Made by a program: the position numbers and the translations under genes. Of a stretch of DNA of 64,000 nucleotides, positions 24,009-35,692 are shown piece by piece. The notes beneath the pieces were generated by a model. The model saw only the letters and a program-made list of their open reading frames with translations. It did not search any database and was not told the DNA's origin. Each line of letters begins with the position of its first letter. Position 1 is the stretch's first letter. The stretch covers positions 11,368,001-11,432,000 of the forward strand of contig NC_050104.1 of NCBI RefSeq assembly GCF_902167145.1, given 5' to 3'. The DNA comes from Zea mays (taxonomy: Eukaryota; Streptophyta; Magnoliopsida; Poales; Poaceae).

Positions 24009-25212
24009 TGAAAGTCGCCTAGAGGGGGGTGGATAGGCGAAATCTGAAATTTATAACTTAATCCACAAACTACAAGCCGGGGTTAGCTTTAGAGCGAATA
24101 TCAAGTCCGAGAGAGAGGGAAAACAAATCAACCAAGAAAATAAAGCGAATGACACAGTGATTTGTTTTACCGAGGTTCAGTTCCAAAGAACCTAGTCCCT
24201 GTTGAGGTGGTCACAAAGACCGGGTCTCTTTCAACCCTTTTTCCTCTCTCAAACGGTCACTTAGACCGAGTGAGCTTTCTCCTTAATCTAACGGGTCACT
24301 TAGACCCCACAAGGACCACCACACACTTGGTGTCTCTTGTTTTGATTACAAGTCACTTAGAGAACAAGAATGAGGAAGAAGAAAGCCAACCAAGCAAACA
24401 AGAGCAACAAAGAAACACAAATGATCCTTTCACAAGTCTAAATGCGCTAGAGTGGAATTGGACACTTTGAGCGGATTGATCCCTTGAATTGTGTCTTTGG
24501 AGTGGTGTCTATTGCTCTTGTATTGAATGTGAAGTAGTGAATGCTTGGATGATTGGAGTGGAGGTGGTTGGGGGTATTTATAGCCCCCAACCACCAATTC
24601 AACCGTTGGGGGTGGCTGTTGTCGATGGGCACACCGGACAGACCGGTGCGCCACCCGACACTGTCCGGTGCGCCAGCCATGTCACCCAACCGTTAGGGTT
24701 CTAACGGTTTCGACCGTTGGAGCTTTGTCTTCTGGTAGCACCGGACAGTCCGGTGCCGCATCGGACAGGTACTATGCACTGTCCGATGCGCCTCTGGCAG
24801 CTGCTCTGACTTCTACGCGAACTGTCCGCGCATTGTAGCTCTGCAGGCGACCGTTGCGCTGGCTAGCCGTTGCTCCGCTGGTGCACCGGACAGTCCGGTG
24901 CCACACCGGACAGTCCGGTGAATTATAGCGGAGCGGCGCTTCTGAAACCTGAAGGTGGCAAGTTCAGACTCGTACGGCCCTGGTGCACCGGACAGTGTCC
25001 GGTGGCACACTAGACAGTCCGGTGCGCCAGACCAGGGTTCTCTTCGGTTTCTTTTGCTCCTCCCTAACTTGATCTTTTTATTGGTTTGTGTTGAACCTTT
25101 AGCACTTGTAGAATATATAATCTAGAGCAAACTAGTTAGTTCAATTATTTGTGTTGGGCATTCAACCACCAAAATTATTTATAGGAAAAGGTTTAAGCCT
25201 ATTTCCCTTTCA
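24009..25212 (-). repeat. 5' LTR of the minus-strand copia element
   Basis: Ends (element strand) CTAGGCGACTTTCA immediately before the primer site at 24008. It contains an extra CACACCGGACAGTCCGGTG palindrome near 24900 that the other LTR lacks, explaining most of the length difference. Confidence 0.88.
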
Positions 25213-25634
25213 GTCTTGATGGGAGCTTGAGGTGGTGAAATGTTCGTGATCCATACTCGAGTCTTTTTCTTGGGGGGTTTAGTTGCTGAACTGGAAGGTT
25301 CATTGGATTTGACAGAGCGCTTCAGTTTTGGTGCAGGCATAAAATCGCCATCAGACGATGCGACTGTGGTATTAGCCTGACTTTTTGTTCCAATGCATGC
25401 TAGCTCCTTCCTACAGTGACGAAGCCCGAGTGGTGGCTAGGAATCCATTTATTGCTTCGACTGGGTCTGTGGAAATACTTGAGGTTAGTGCAATGGACTT
25501 GATTTAACATCATCAGCAGATTGAGAGCTACTGTTGGATCTTGTACGTTTATAAATGTCAACCGAAAAAATCTCCTGGCTTGACTCAATGGTTATTCTCT
25601 TTGGATTTGAGGGAGGACGATCAACGGACCTCAT
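25213..25634 (-). pseudogene. PMD/Ulp1-associated gene remnant, first coding block
   Basis: Minus-strand ATG at 25634 begins MRSVDRPPSNPKRITIESSQ, followed by a serine-rich stretch ending in a stop near 25500. After a frame change the block reads KELACIGTKSQANTTVASSD, then PAPKLKRSVKSNEPSSSATK and PPKKKTRVWITN. It continues beyond the copia insertion as SPMDLKPKPILKKSPPKKR at 16032-15940. The basic, proline- and lysine-rich linker resembles those before PMD-type domains. The start codon choice is tentative; no promoter elements were recognised. Confidence 0.5.
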
Positions 25635-26386
25635 GGTGCAGCAACCAAAGAAATTGGTGACGACGTCTGTATTTATTGAAAATGATGTTTCAATATATAA
25701 ATACTATATATGTTTTGCATAAGATATATAAATTGGGAAAAAATTAATTCATTATAAAAAAGGATTATTTAATTAAACTATCAATCGCGTTACAGATTAT
25801 AGGTGAAGCCACAATGAAGAAATATCAACATAAACAATGTCTATCTGGTTCATATAAATGTGACTATTGCACGGACAAAGATTTAAAAATCCTAACAAAA
25901 TCAAAATAACTTTGAGTTTTCATGTGCTTGAAAGATATTAAAACTCTATAGGACTGAAAATTAAATTGGTTAAGATCACAACTAATGTTACCCATGTGAT
26001 ATATATCTAAATCAATGTGCATATATATAAAATAAATCTCAGTCATATAAAATGGGTTGAAAAAATAACATACACTGAAAACCCTAAAAACGAATCTTTA
26101 ACTCATAATGTCTACAAATCGAACAATCAGACAAGCCATTGTTACTTATTCCACATGAGTCAATATAAACCCTAGGTAAGATCATCGCAATGTGTTGTTT
26201 TTTGGACAAAGAACGCGATCAACCAGAGAATGCAGAGATTGATTGAAATCACACATAGCTTATAGTGGAGGAAAAGATGCCGAACAACTTCAAATAAAAA
26301 AACGTACATAGGTCAGCGACTGAAGCTTCAAAAGATTTGAAGTTTGGCCTTTATTGCAGAGCTTGACGAACACTGATAGATCTTCA
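25635..26386. other. AT-rich sequence between the two copia elements, no gene seen
   Basis: Upstream side of the PMD-like remnant. It has short open frames only and no clear exon or TIR. It ends at TSD CTTCA (26382-26386) of the next copia element, and its sequence continues at 35464 after that element. Confidence 0.5.
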
Positions 26387-27570
26387 TGAAAGGGAAATAG
26401 GCTTACACCTTTTCCTATATGAATTTTGGTGGTTGAATTGCCCAACACAAATTAATTGGACTAACTAGTTTGCTCTAGATTATGAGTTCTACAGGTGCCA
26501 AAGGTTCACAACAAACCAATAAAAAGACCAAGAAAGGGTTCAAATAAAAAGAGCAAAAGACAACCGAAGTGTGCCCTGGTCTAGCGCACCGGACTGTCCG
26601 GTGTGCCACCGGACAGTGTCCGGTGCACCAGAGAATTCCAGTCCAAACTTGACACCTTCGGGAATTCTGGGAGCCGCTCCGCTATAATTCACCGGACTGT
26701 CCGGTGTAGCACCGGACTGTCCGGTGCGCCAGCGGAGTAACGGCTACACAGCGCCAACGGTCGTCTGCAACAAACAATAAATGCGCTACAGTGCGCGCCT
26801 GCGCGCACAGAAGTCAGGACAGGAGTCAGAAGGCGCACCGGACTGTCCGGTGGCCCAGAAGTCAGAAGCTCCAACGGTCGAACCCTAACAGTTGGGTGAC
26901 GTGGCTGGCGCACCGGACAGTGTCCGGTGGCGCACCGGACTGTCCGGTGCGCCATACGACAGCAGCCTCCACCAACGGCTATTTTGGTGGTTGGGATTAT
27001 AAATACCCCCAACCACCCACCATTCATAGCATCCAAGTTTTCAGCCTTCACACCTCATACAAGAGCTATAGCATTCAATACAAGACACAAACAAAGAGAT
27101 CAAATTCTCTCCTAAGTTCGGAATCACTCCAACCAAATTAGTGACTAGAGAGAGAGACATTTGTGTTCATTTGAGCTCTTGCGCTTGGATTGCTTTTCTT
27201 CTTCCTTCTTTCTTGTGTTCAACTCACTTGTAATCAAAACAAGAGACACCAAGTTGTGGTGGTCCTTGTAGTGGACTTAGTGTCCCATTTGATTGAAGAG
27301 AAAGGCTCACTCGGTCTAAGTGACCGTTTGAGAGAGGGAAAGGGTTGAAAGAGACTCGGTCTTTGTGACCACCTCAACGGGGAGTAGGTTTGCAAGAACC
27401 GAACCTCGGTAAAACAAATCACCGTGTCATCCGCTCTTATTCGCTTGTGATTTGTTTTCGCCCTCTCTCTCGGACTCATTTATATTTCTAACGCTAACCC
27501 CGGCTTGTAGTTGTGCTTAAACTTTATAAATTTCAGATTTTCCTATTCACCCCCCTCTAGGCGACTTTCA
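26387..27570 (+). repeat. 5' LTR of the plus-strand copia element
   Basis: 1184 bp, TGAAAGGGAAATAGGC to GGCGACTTTCA. It holds seven CACCGGAC-GTCCGGTG palindromes between 26587 and 26950, and a TATAAATACC box near 26999 that probably drives transcription. Confidence 0.9.
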
Positions 27571-27618
27571 ATTGGTATCGGAGCTCGGTACTTCATTAGA
27601 GCCTAACCGCTTGAAGTG

Positions 27619-30251
27619 ATGTCGAGAGATCACGCCAAGAAGGAGATGGTGACCGGCGAGAAGCCCGCCACAAGCCATGGGAAGGCTCCATCCGGGGAGT
27701 CCGGCAACAAGGTGAAGGGATCCCCTTCACACGACAAGTCACGTCGGAGCGGTGAGAAGAAAAAGAAAATGAAGAAAGTGGTCTACTACGAGACCGACTC
27801 TTCATCACCATCCACCTCCGGCTCCGACATGCTGTCCGTTACTTCTAAGCGCCATGAGCGCAAGTAGTTTAGTAAGATTCCCCTACGCTATCCTCGCATT
27901 TTCAAACGTACTCCTTTAATTTCCGTCCCTTTAGGCAAACCACCCATGTTTGATGGTGAAGATTATAATATGTGGAGTGACAAAATGAGGCACCATCTAA
28001 CCTCACTCCACACTAGTATTTAGGATGTTGTTGAGATTGGAGTACAGGTACCATCGTCGGGGGATGAATACTATGACTCGAACGAAGTTGCCCAAATCCG
28101 GCACTTCAACTCCCAAGCCACCACTATACTCCTCGCCTCTCTAAGTCGAGAGGAGTATAATAAGGTGCAAGGGTTGAAAAGTGCCAAAGAGATTTGGGAC
28201 ATGCTCAAAACCGCGCACGAAGGAGACGAGGTGATCAACATCACCAAGAGGGAAACGATAGAGGGGGAGCTCGGTCGCTTCATTTTTCACCAAGGGGAGG
28301 AGCCACAAGCAATGTACAACCGGCTCAAGACATTGGTGAACTAAGTGCACAACCTCGAGAGCACCAAATGGGATGACCATGAAATGGTCAAGGTTATTCT
28401 TAGATCACTCGTATTTCTTAACCCTACTCAAGTTCAATTAATTCGTGGTGATCCAAGATATAAACTAATGTCTCCTGAGGAAGTGATAGGAAAATTTGTG
28501 AGCTTTGAATTGATGATCAAAGGCTCCAAGAAAATCATTGAGCAAGGCGCCACCTCAACACCCGAGGTGCAACCCGTTGCATTCAAGGCAACGGAAGAAG
28601 AAAACAAGGATTCTACACCAAGTAGGATCCCCATCGACGCCTCCAAGCTCGACAATGAGGAGATGGCACTCATCATCAAGAGCTTCCGCCAAATCCTTAA
28701 GCAAAGGAGGGGGAAGGACTACAAGCCCCGCTCCAAGAAAGTTTGCTACAAGTGTGGTAAGCCCAGTCATTTTATTGCTAAATGTCCATTATCCAGTGAT
28801 AGTGACAGGGGCGACGACAAGAAGGGAAAGAGAAGAGAAAAGAAGAGATATTACAAGAAAAAGGGTGGCGATGCCCATGTTTGCCGGGAGTGGGACTTCG
28901 ACGAGAGCTCCACCGACTCCTCCTCTGACGAGGACGCCACCAACATCACCGTCAACAAGGGACTTCTCTTCCCCAACGTCGGCCACAAGTGCCTCATGGA
29001 AAAGGACGACAAGAAAAAGAAGGTAAAATCAAGATCCTCCACTAAGTATGCAACCTCTAGTGATGAGGAAAATTCTAGTGATGATGAGGACAACTTGCTT
29101 ACTCTTTTTGCCAATCTTAACATGCAACAAAAAGAGAAATTGAATGAATTAATTAGTGCGATTCATGAGAAGGACGAACTCTTGGATAGCCAAGAGGACT
29201 TCCTTATTAAAGAGAACAAAAAACATGTTAAGGTTAAAAATGCTTATGCTCTAGAGGTAGAAAAATGTGAAAAATTAACTAGTGAGCTAAGTACTTGCCA
29301 TGACACTATTTCCAACCTTAGAATTGACAATGCTAATTTGATTGCTAAGGTTGAGAAGTCAAATATTTGTGATGATTCAATTACCAATCTTAGAAATGAT
29401 AATGCTAGTTAAATTGCTAAGATTGAAAAATTGAATGCCTCTCTTGCTAGCCTTAAGTTTGAGAATGATAAATTAATTGCTAAGGCTAAGGAATTAGATG
29501 TTTGCAATGTTTCTATTCCAATCTTAGAGATGAGAATGCCATTTTACATGCTAAGATTGTTGAATTAAATGATTGCAAACCTTCTACATCTATCGTTGAG
29601 CATGTTTCTATTTGCACTAGATGTAGAGATGTTAATGTAGATGCTATCCATGATCACCTTGCTATAATTAAACAACAAAATGATCATATAGCAAAATTAG
29701 ATGCTGAAATTGCCGAGCATGAATTAGAGAATGAAAAATTTAAATTTGCTCGTAGTATGCTTTATAGTGGGAGACGCCCTGTCATTAAGGATGGCATTGG
29801 CTTCCAACAGGGAGACAATGTCAAGCTTAATGCCCCTCCTAAAAGATTGTCTAATTTTGTTAAGGGCAAAGCTCCCATGCCTCAGGATAACGAGGACTAT
29901 ATTTTATATCCTGTTGGTTATCCTGAGGATAAGATTAGGAGAATTCATGCTAAAAGGACTCATTTTGTTTCTCATCATGCTTTTATTTACAAGAATGAGG
30001 CTTCTAGCTCTAGGCGTTCTACACATGTTAAAATGCCTAAGAAGAAAACTCCTATTGCATCAAATGATCATAATGTTTCATTCAAAACTTTTGATGCTTC
30101 TTATGTGCTAACTAACAAATCAGGCAAGGTAGTTGCCAAATATGTTGGGGCCAAACATAAGGGATCAAAGACTTGTGTTTGGGTACCCAAGGTGCTTGTT
30201 TCTAATGTGAAAGGACCCAAGACCGTTTGGGTACCTAAGAACAAGGCCTAA
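27619..30251 (+). pseudogene. Copia gag of the plus-strand element
   Basis: ATG at 27619 (MSRDHAKKEM). The UBN2-type capsid spans about 27950-28520, the zinc knuckle CYKCGKPSHFIAKC sits near 28744-28785 (Gly changed to Ser in the knuckle loop), and an acidic linker and long coiled coil follow to 30251. In-frame stops lie at 27865-27867 (TAG), 28021-28023 (TAG), 28342-28344 (TAA) and 29410-29412 (TAA), with a frame change near 29520. It aligns throughout with the minus-strand copy. Confidence 0.88.
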
Positions 30252-30282
30252 AATTGTTTTGTAGGTTTATGCATCCGGGGGC

Positions 30283-33200
30283 TCAAGTTGGATCATTGAT
30301 AGCGGGTGCACAAACCACATGACTGGGGAGAAAAGGATGTTCTCCTCCTATGAGAAAAACCAAGATCCCCAACGAGCTATCACATTCGGGGATGGAAATC
30401 AAGGTTTGGTCAAAGGATTGGGTAAAATTGCTATATCACCTGACCATTCTATTTCCAATGTTTTTCTTGTAGATTCATTAGATTACAATTTGCTTTCTGT
30501 TTCTCAATTATGCAAAATGGGCTACAATTGTCTTTTTATGGATGTAGGTGTTACTGTCTTTAGAAGAAGTGATGATTTAGTAGCTTTTAAGAGAGTGTTA
30601 GAGGGTCAGCTATACTTAGTTGATTTCAATAGAGCTGAACTCGACACTTGCTTAATTGCTAAGACTAACATAGATTGGCTCTGGCATCGCCGACTAGCCC
30701 ACGTTGGAATGAAGAATCTTCACAAGCTTCTAAAGGGAGAGCACATTTTGGGACTAACCAATGTTCATTTTGAGAAAGACATGATTTGTAGTGCATGCCA
30801 AGCAGGGAAGCAAATTGGTGTTCATCATCCACACAAGAACATCATGACGACTGACAGGCCACTGGAGCTACTCCACATGGATCTATTCGGCCCGATAGCT
30901 TACATAAGCATCGGTGGGAGTAAGTACTATCTAGTTATTGTGGATGATTATTCTCGCTTCACTTGGGTGTTCTTTTTGTAGGAAAAATCTCAAACCCAAG
31001 AGACCTTAAAGGGATTCTTGAGACGGGCTCAAAATGAGTTCGGCTTGAGGATCAAGAAAATAAGAAGCGACAACAGGACGGAGTTCAAGAACTCACAAAT
31101 AGAAGGTTTTCTTGAGGAAGAGGGCATCAAGCATGAGTTCTCTTCTCCCTACACGCCACAACAAAATGGTGTAGTGGAGAGGAAGAATAGAACTCTACTT
31201 GACATGGCAAGAACCATGCTTGATGAGTACAAGACTTCAGATCGATTTTGGGCCGAGGCGGTCAACACCGCTTGCTATGCCATCAACCGGTTATATCTTC
31301 ACTGAATCCTCAAGAAGACATCATATGAACTCCTAACCGGTAAAAAGCTCAATGTTTCATATTTTAGAGTCTTTGGTAGCAAATGCTTTATTCTTGTTAA
31401 AAGAGGTAGAAAATCTAAATTTGCTACTAAGGCTGTAGAAGGCTTTTTACTTGGTTATGATTCAAACACAAGGGCATATAGAGTCTTCAACAAGTCCACT
31501 GGACTAGTTGAAGTTTCTTGTGACATTGTGTTTGATGAGACTAACGGCTCTCAAGTAGAGCAAGTTGATCTTGATGAACTAGATAATGAAGAGGCTCCAT
31601 GCGTCGCACTAAGGAACATGTCTATTGGGGATGTGTGTCCTAAGGAATCCGAAGAGCCTCCACATGCACAAGATCAACCATCATCTTTCTCAATGCAAGT
31701 ATCTCCACCAACCCAAGATGAAGATCAAGAAGATGAGTCACCTCAAGAGGAGGACAATGATCAAGGGGGAGATGTTAATAATCAAGACAAGGAAGATGAT
31801 GAGGGTCCAAGACCGCCACACCCAAGAGTCCACCAAGCAATCCAACGAGATCACCCCGTGAACACCATCCTCGACGACATTCATAAGGGGGTAACTACTC
31901 GATCTCGTGTTGCTCATTTTTGTGAACATTACTCTTTTGTTTCCTCTATTGAGCCACACAGGGTACATGAAGCACTTCAAGATTGGGATTGGGTGTTGGC
32001 AATGCAAGAGGAGCTCAACAACTTCACGAGGAATAAGGTATGGCATTTAGTTCCACGTCCTAACCAAAATGTTGTAGGAACCAAGTGGGTCTTCCGCAAC
32101 AAGCAAGATGAGCATGGTGTGGTGACAAGGAACAAAGCCCGACTTGTGGCCAAGGGATATTCACAAGTCGAAGGTTTGGATTTCGGTGAAACCTATGCAC
32201 CCGTAGCTAGGCTTGAGTCAATTCGCATTTTACTTGCCTATGCTACTTACCATGGCTTCAAGCTTTATCAAATGGACGTGAAGAGAGCCTTCCTCAATGG
32301 ACCAATCAAGGAGGAGGTCTATGTTGAGCAACCTCCCGGCTTTGAAGATAGTGAGTATCCTAACCATGTCTACAAACTCTTTAAGGCGCTTTATGGGCTC
32401 AAGCAAGCCCCGAGAGCATGGTATGAATGCCTAAGAGACTTCCTTATCACTAATAGCTTCAAAGTCGGCAAGGCCGATCCTACTCTCTTTACTAAAACTA
32501 TTGAAAATGATTTGTTTGTATGCCAAATTTATGTTGATGATATCATATTTGGGTCTACTAACAAATCCATTTGTGAAGAGTTTAGTAGGATCATGACTCA
32601 AAAATTCGAGATGTCTATGATGGGGGAGTTGAAATATTTCTTAGGATTTCAAGTCAAGCAACTCCAAGAGGACACCTTCATTAGCCAAACGAAGTACATT
32701 CAAGACATTCTTGCAAAGTTTGGGATGAAGGATGCCAAGCCCATCAAGACACCCATGGGAACCAATGTGCATCTCGACCTCGACACGGGAGGTAAATCAG
32801 TAGATCAAAAGGTATACCAGTCGATGATAGGTTCTTTACTCTATTTATGTGCTTCATAACCGGATATTATGCTTTCCGTATGCATGTGTGCAAGATTCCA
32901 AGCCGATCCTAAGGAAGTTCACCTTAGAGCCATAAAACGGATCTTGAGATATTTAGTTTATACTCCTAAGTTTGGCCTTTGGTACCCGAGGGGATCCACT
33001 TTTGATTTAATTGGTTATTCCGATGCTGATTGGGCAGGGTGTAAGATTGGTAGAAAGAGCACATCAGGGACTTGCCAGTTCTTGGGAAGATCTCTGGTGT
33101 CTTGGGCTTCTAAGAAACAAAATTCTGTAGCTCTTTCTACCGCCGAAGCCGAGTACATTGCCGCAGGCCATTGTTGCGCGCAATTGCTTTGGATGAGGCA

Positions 33201-33482
33201 AACCCTTAGGGACTATGGTTACAAATTGACCAAAGTCCCTCTTCTATGTGATAATTAGAGTGCAATCCGCATGGCGGATAATCCCGTTGAGCATAGCCGC
33301 ACTAAACACATAGCCATTCGGTATCACTTTTTGAGGGATCACCAACAACGGGAGATATCGAGATTGCTTATATTAACACCAAAGAACAGTTAGCCGATAT
33401 CTTTACCAAGCCACTAGATGAGAAAACATTTACCAAACTTAGGCATGAGCTAAATATTCTTGATTCTAGGAATTTTGATTGA
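30283..33482 (+). pseudogene. Copia pol of the plus-strand element
   Basis: Protease SWIIDSGCTNHMTG opens at about 30288. GAG-pre-integrase (WLWHRRLAHVGMKNLH, CSACQAGK) follows. Integrase core: LLHMDLFGPIAY, then IRSDNRTEFKNS and YTPQQNGVVERKNR. RT (31950-32859) has [15 protein letters not shown] and [14 protein letters not shown]. RNase H (32869-33258) has YSDADWAGC and LSTAEAEYIA. The end is ILDSRNFD-stop at 33482. Stops: 30979-30981, 31303-31305, 32857-32859 and 33256-33258, plus a frame change near 33350. Long frames survive between them, so decay is recent or moderate. Confidence 0.9.
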
Positions 33483-34305
33483 TATTTTGCACACATAGCT
33501 CATTTATATACCTCTGATCATATCTCTTTCATGTGCTATGACTAATGTGTTTTCAAGTGCATATTATGCTAAGTCATAGATCGAAAGGGAAATGGAGTCT
33601 TTGGCGAAGACAAGGCTTCCACTCCACTCCATCGAATTATTCATCCTTCGCCGTCGCTCTACACCGCTCTCCAAATTTGGTATAATCTTCACTCATACAT
33701 TATTTACCAAAAGGGGGAGATAGTTCGAGAAGGGCTTATATTTCACTCACAAGTATCCGGTTTTGGCGATTCATGCCAAAGGGGGAGAAAGTATTAGCCC
33801 AAAGCAAAAGGACCGCATCACCACCAATTTCAAAAATGTAGTCTTTCAATTTGTGTTAAGAAAAGATTTTTCAATTGGTATCTTATCCTTGATATAATTT
33901 CAAATTTGTAAACCCTCTTCAAATTTACTATCTAAAACCCTCTTGAACACTAAGAGGAGGATTTCATTAAGGGGGAGTTTTGTTTAGTCAAAGGAAAAGC
34001 ATTCGAAACAGGGGGAGAAAATTTCAAAACCTTGAAAATGCTTCTCAAAATCTTATTCATATACCTTTGACTATTGGCAAAAGACTTTGAAAAGAATTTC
34101 CAAAATATTTGCAAAACAAAACAAGTGGTGCAAGCGTGGTCCAAAATTTTAAATAAGAAGAAAGACATCCATGCATATCTAGTAGAAATAATTATTGATT
34201 TCATTCCAAGCAACCTTTGCACTTACCTTATGCAAACTAGTTCAATTCTGCACTTTTATATTTGCTTTGGTTTGTGTTGGCATCAATCACCAAAAAGGGG
34301 GAGAT
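33483..34305 (+). other. 3' noncoding region of the copia element with repeated polypurine-tract-like motifs
   Basis: Contains GGGGGAG-type purine tracts near 33713, 33779, 33969, 34011 and 34296, the last directly before the 3' LTR. No coding capacity was recognised; there is no envelope-like frame. Confidence 0.7.
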
Positions 34306-35463
34306 TGAAAGGGAAATAGGCTTACACCTTTTCCTATATGAATTTTGGTGGTTGAATTGTCCAACACAAATTAATTGGACTAACTAGTTTGCTCTAGATT
34401 ATGAGTTCTACAGGTGCCAAAGATTCACAACAAACCAATAAAAAGACCAAGAAATAGTTCAAATAAAAAGAGCAAAAGACAACCGAAGTGTGCCCTGGTC
34501 TGGCGCACCGGACTGTCCGGTGTGCCACCAGACAGTGTCCGGTGCACCAGGGAATTCTAGTCCAAACTTGCCACCTTCGGGAATTCTGGGAGCCGCTCCG
34601 CTATAATTCACCGGACTGTCCGGTGCGCCAGCGGAGTAACGGCTACACAGCGCCAACGGTCGTCTGCAACGAACAATAAATGCGCTACAGTGCGCACCTG
34701 CGTGCGCAGAAGTCAGGACAGGTGCCATAAGGCGCACCGGACAGTGAACAATGACTGTCCGGTGGCCCATAAGTCAGAAGCTCCAACAGTCGAACCCTAA
34801 CGGTCGGGTGACGTGGCTGGCGCACCGGACTGTCCGGTGCGCCATACGACAGCAGCCTCCACCAACGGCTATTTTGGTGGTTGGGGTTATAAATACCCCC
34901 AACCACCCACCATTCATAGCATCCAAGTTTTCAGCCTTCACACCTCATACAAGAGCTATAGCATTCAATACAAGACACAAACAAAGAGATCAAATTCTCT
35001 CCCAAGTCCGGAATCACTCCAACCAAATTAGTGACTAGAGAGAGAGACATTTGTGTTCATTTGAGCTCTTGCGCTTGGATTGCTTTTCTTCTTCCTTGTT
35101 TCTTGTGTTCAACTCACTTGTAATCAAAACAAGGGACACCAAGTTGTGGTGGTCCTTGTAGTGGACTTAGTGTCCCATTTGATTGAAGAGAAAGGCTCAC
35201 TCGGTCTAAGTGACCGTTTGAGAGAGGGAAAGGGTTGAAAGAGACCCGGTCTTTGTGACCACCGCAACGGGGAGTAGGTTTGCAAGAACCGAACCTCGGT
35301 AACACAAATCACCGTGTCATCCGCTCTTATTCGCTTGTGATTTGTTTTCACCCTCTCTCTCAGACTCATTTATATTTCTAACGCTAACCCCGGCTTGTAG
35401 TTGTGCTTAAACTTTATAAATTTCAGATTTGCCTATTCACCCCCCTCCTCTAGGTGACTTTCA
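34306..35463 (+). repeat. 3' LTR of the plus-strand copia element
   Basis: 1158 bp. Relative to the 5' LTR it has lost a palindrome unit near 34615 and another near 34825. It has gained a disrupted one near 34735, where GAACAAT splits the palindrome. Confidence 0.9.
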
Positions 35464-35692
35464 CTTCAATCGGCCCTTGCACTGGGACAATGTGATGCTT
35501 AGGTTATGAATGGCGGTGGGCGGAAGTCGAATGGGTAGTCGCATCAGTTTTAGACGGCGTCAATTGAGTGGGACCGGCAAACGTGGCTATCAGACGTGGG
35601 GGAAAGACTGACTGATTTTGGTTGAACCAAATACCATAATGATTGACCTGGGCTTCCTTTATTATTATAAGTCCAAGGCTCATTTATATATA
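35464..35692. other. Target-site sequence right of the copia element, no gene seen
   Basis: Continues the sequence left of 26387. It ends in a short (TA)n tract near 35685 that leads into the first Helitron-head repeat. Confidence 0.4.

Larger units (their letters stand above)
16033..25212 (-). mobile_element. Opie/Ji-like Ty1/copia retrotransposon (SIRE/Maximus type), minus strand
   Basis: LTRs of 1197 bp (16033-17229) and 1204 bp (24009-25212) bound an internal region read right to left: primer site, gag, protease, integrase, RT, RNase H. A perfect TSD GTCTT flanks it (16028-16032 and 25213-25217). The primer site on the minus strand is TTAGTATCAGAGC (initiator tRNA-Met type with one change) and the polypurine tract is AAAGGGGGAGAT, next to 17229. 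It splits an exon of the PMD-like gene. Confidence 0.9.
26387..35463 (+). mobile_element. Opie/Ji-like Ty1/copia retrotransposon (SIRE/Maximus type), plus strand
   Basis: LTRs 26387-27570 and 34306-35463, with a perfect TSD CTTCA (26382-26386 and 35464-35468). The primer site is TTGGTATCGGAGC at 27572 (one base off the initiator tRNA-Met match) and the polypurine tract AAAAAGGGGGAGAT lies just before 34306. Gag and pol have the same order as the minus-strand element and close sequence, so both belong to one family or sister families. The LTRs differ mainly by gains and losses in the palindrome array. Confidence 0.92.

Noticed and set aside
26587..26950. Regularly spaced palindromes suggesting a CRISPR-like array
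   Set aside because: The spacing is irregular, the units sit inside LTRs and recur in all four LTR copies; this is a plant retrotransposon.
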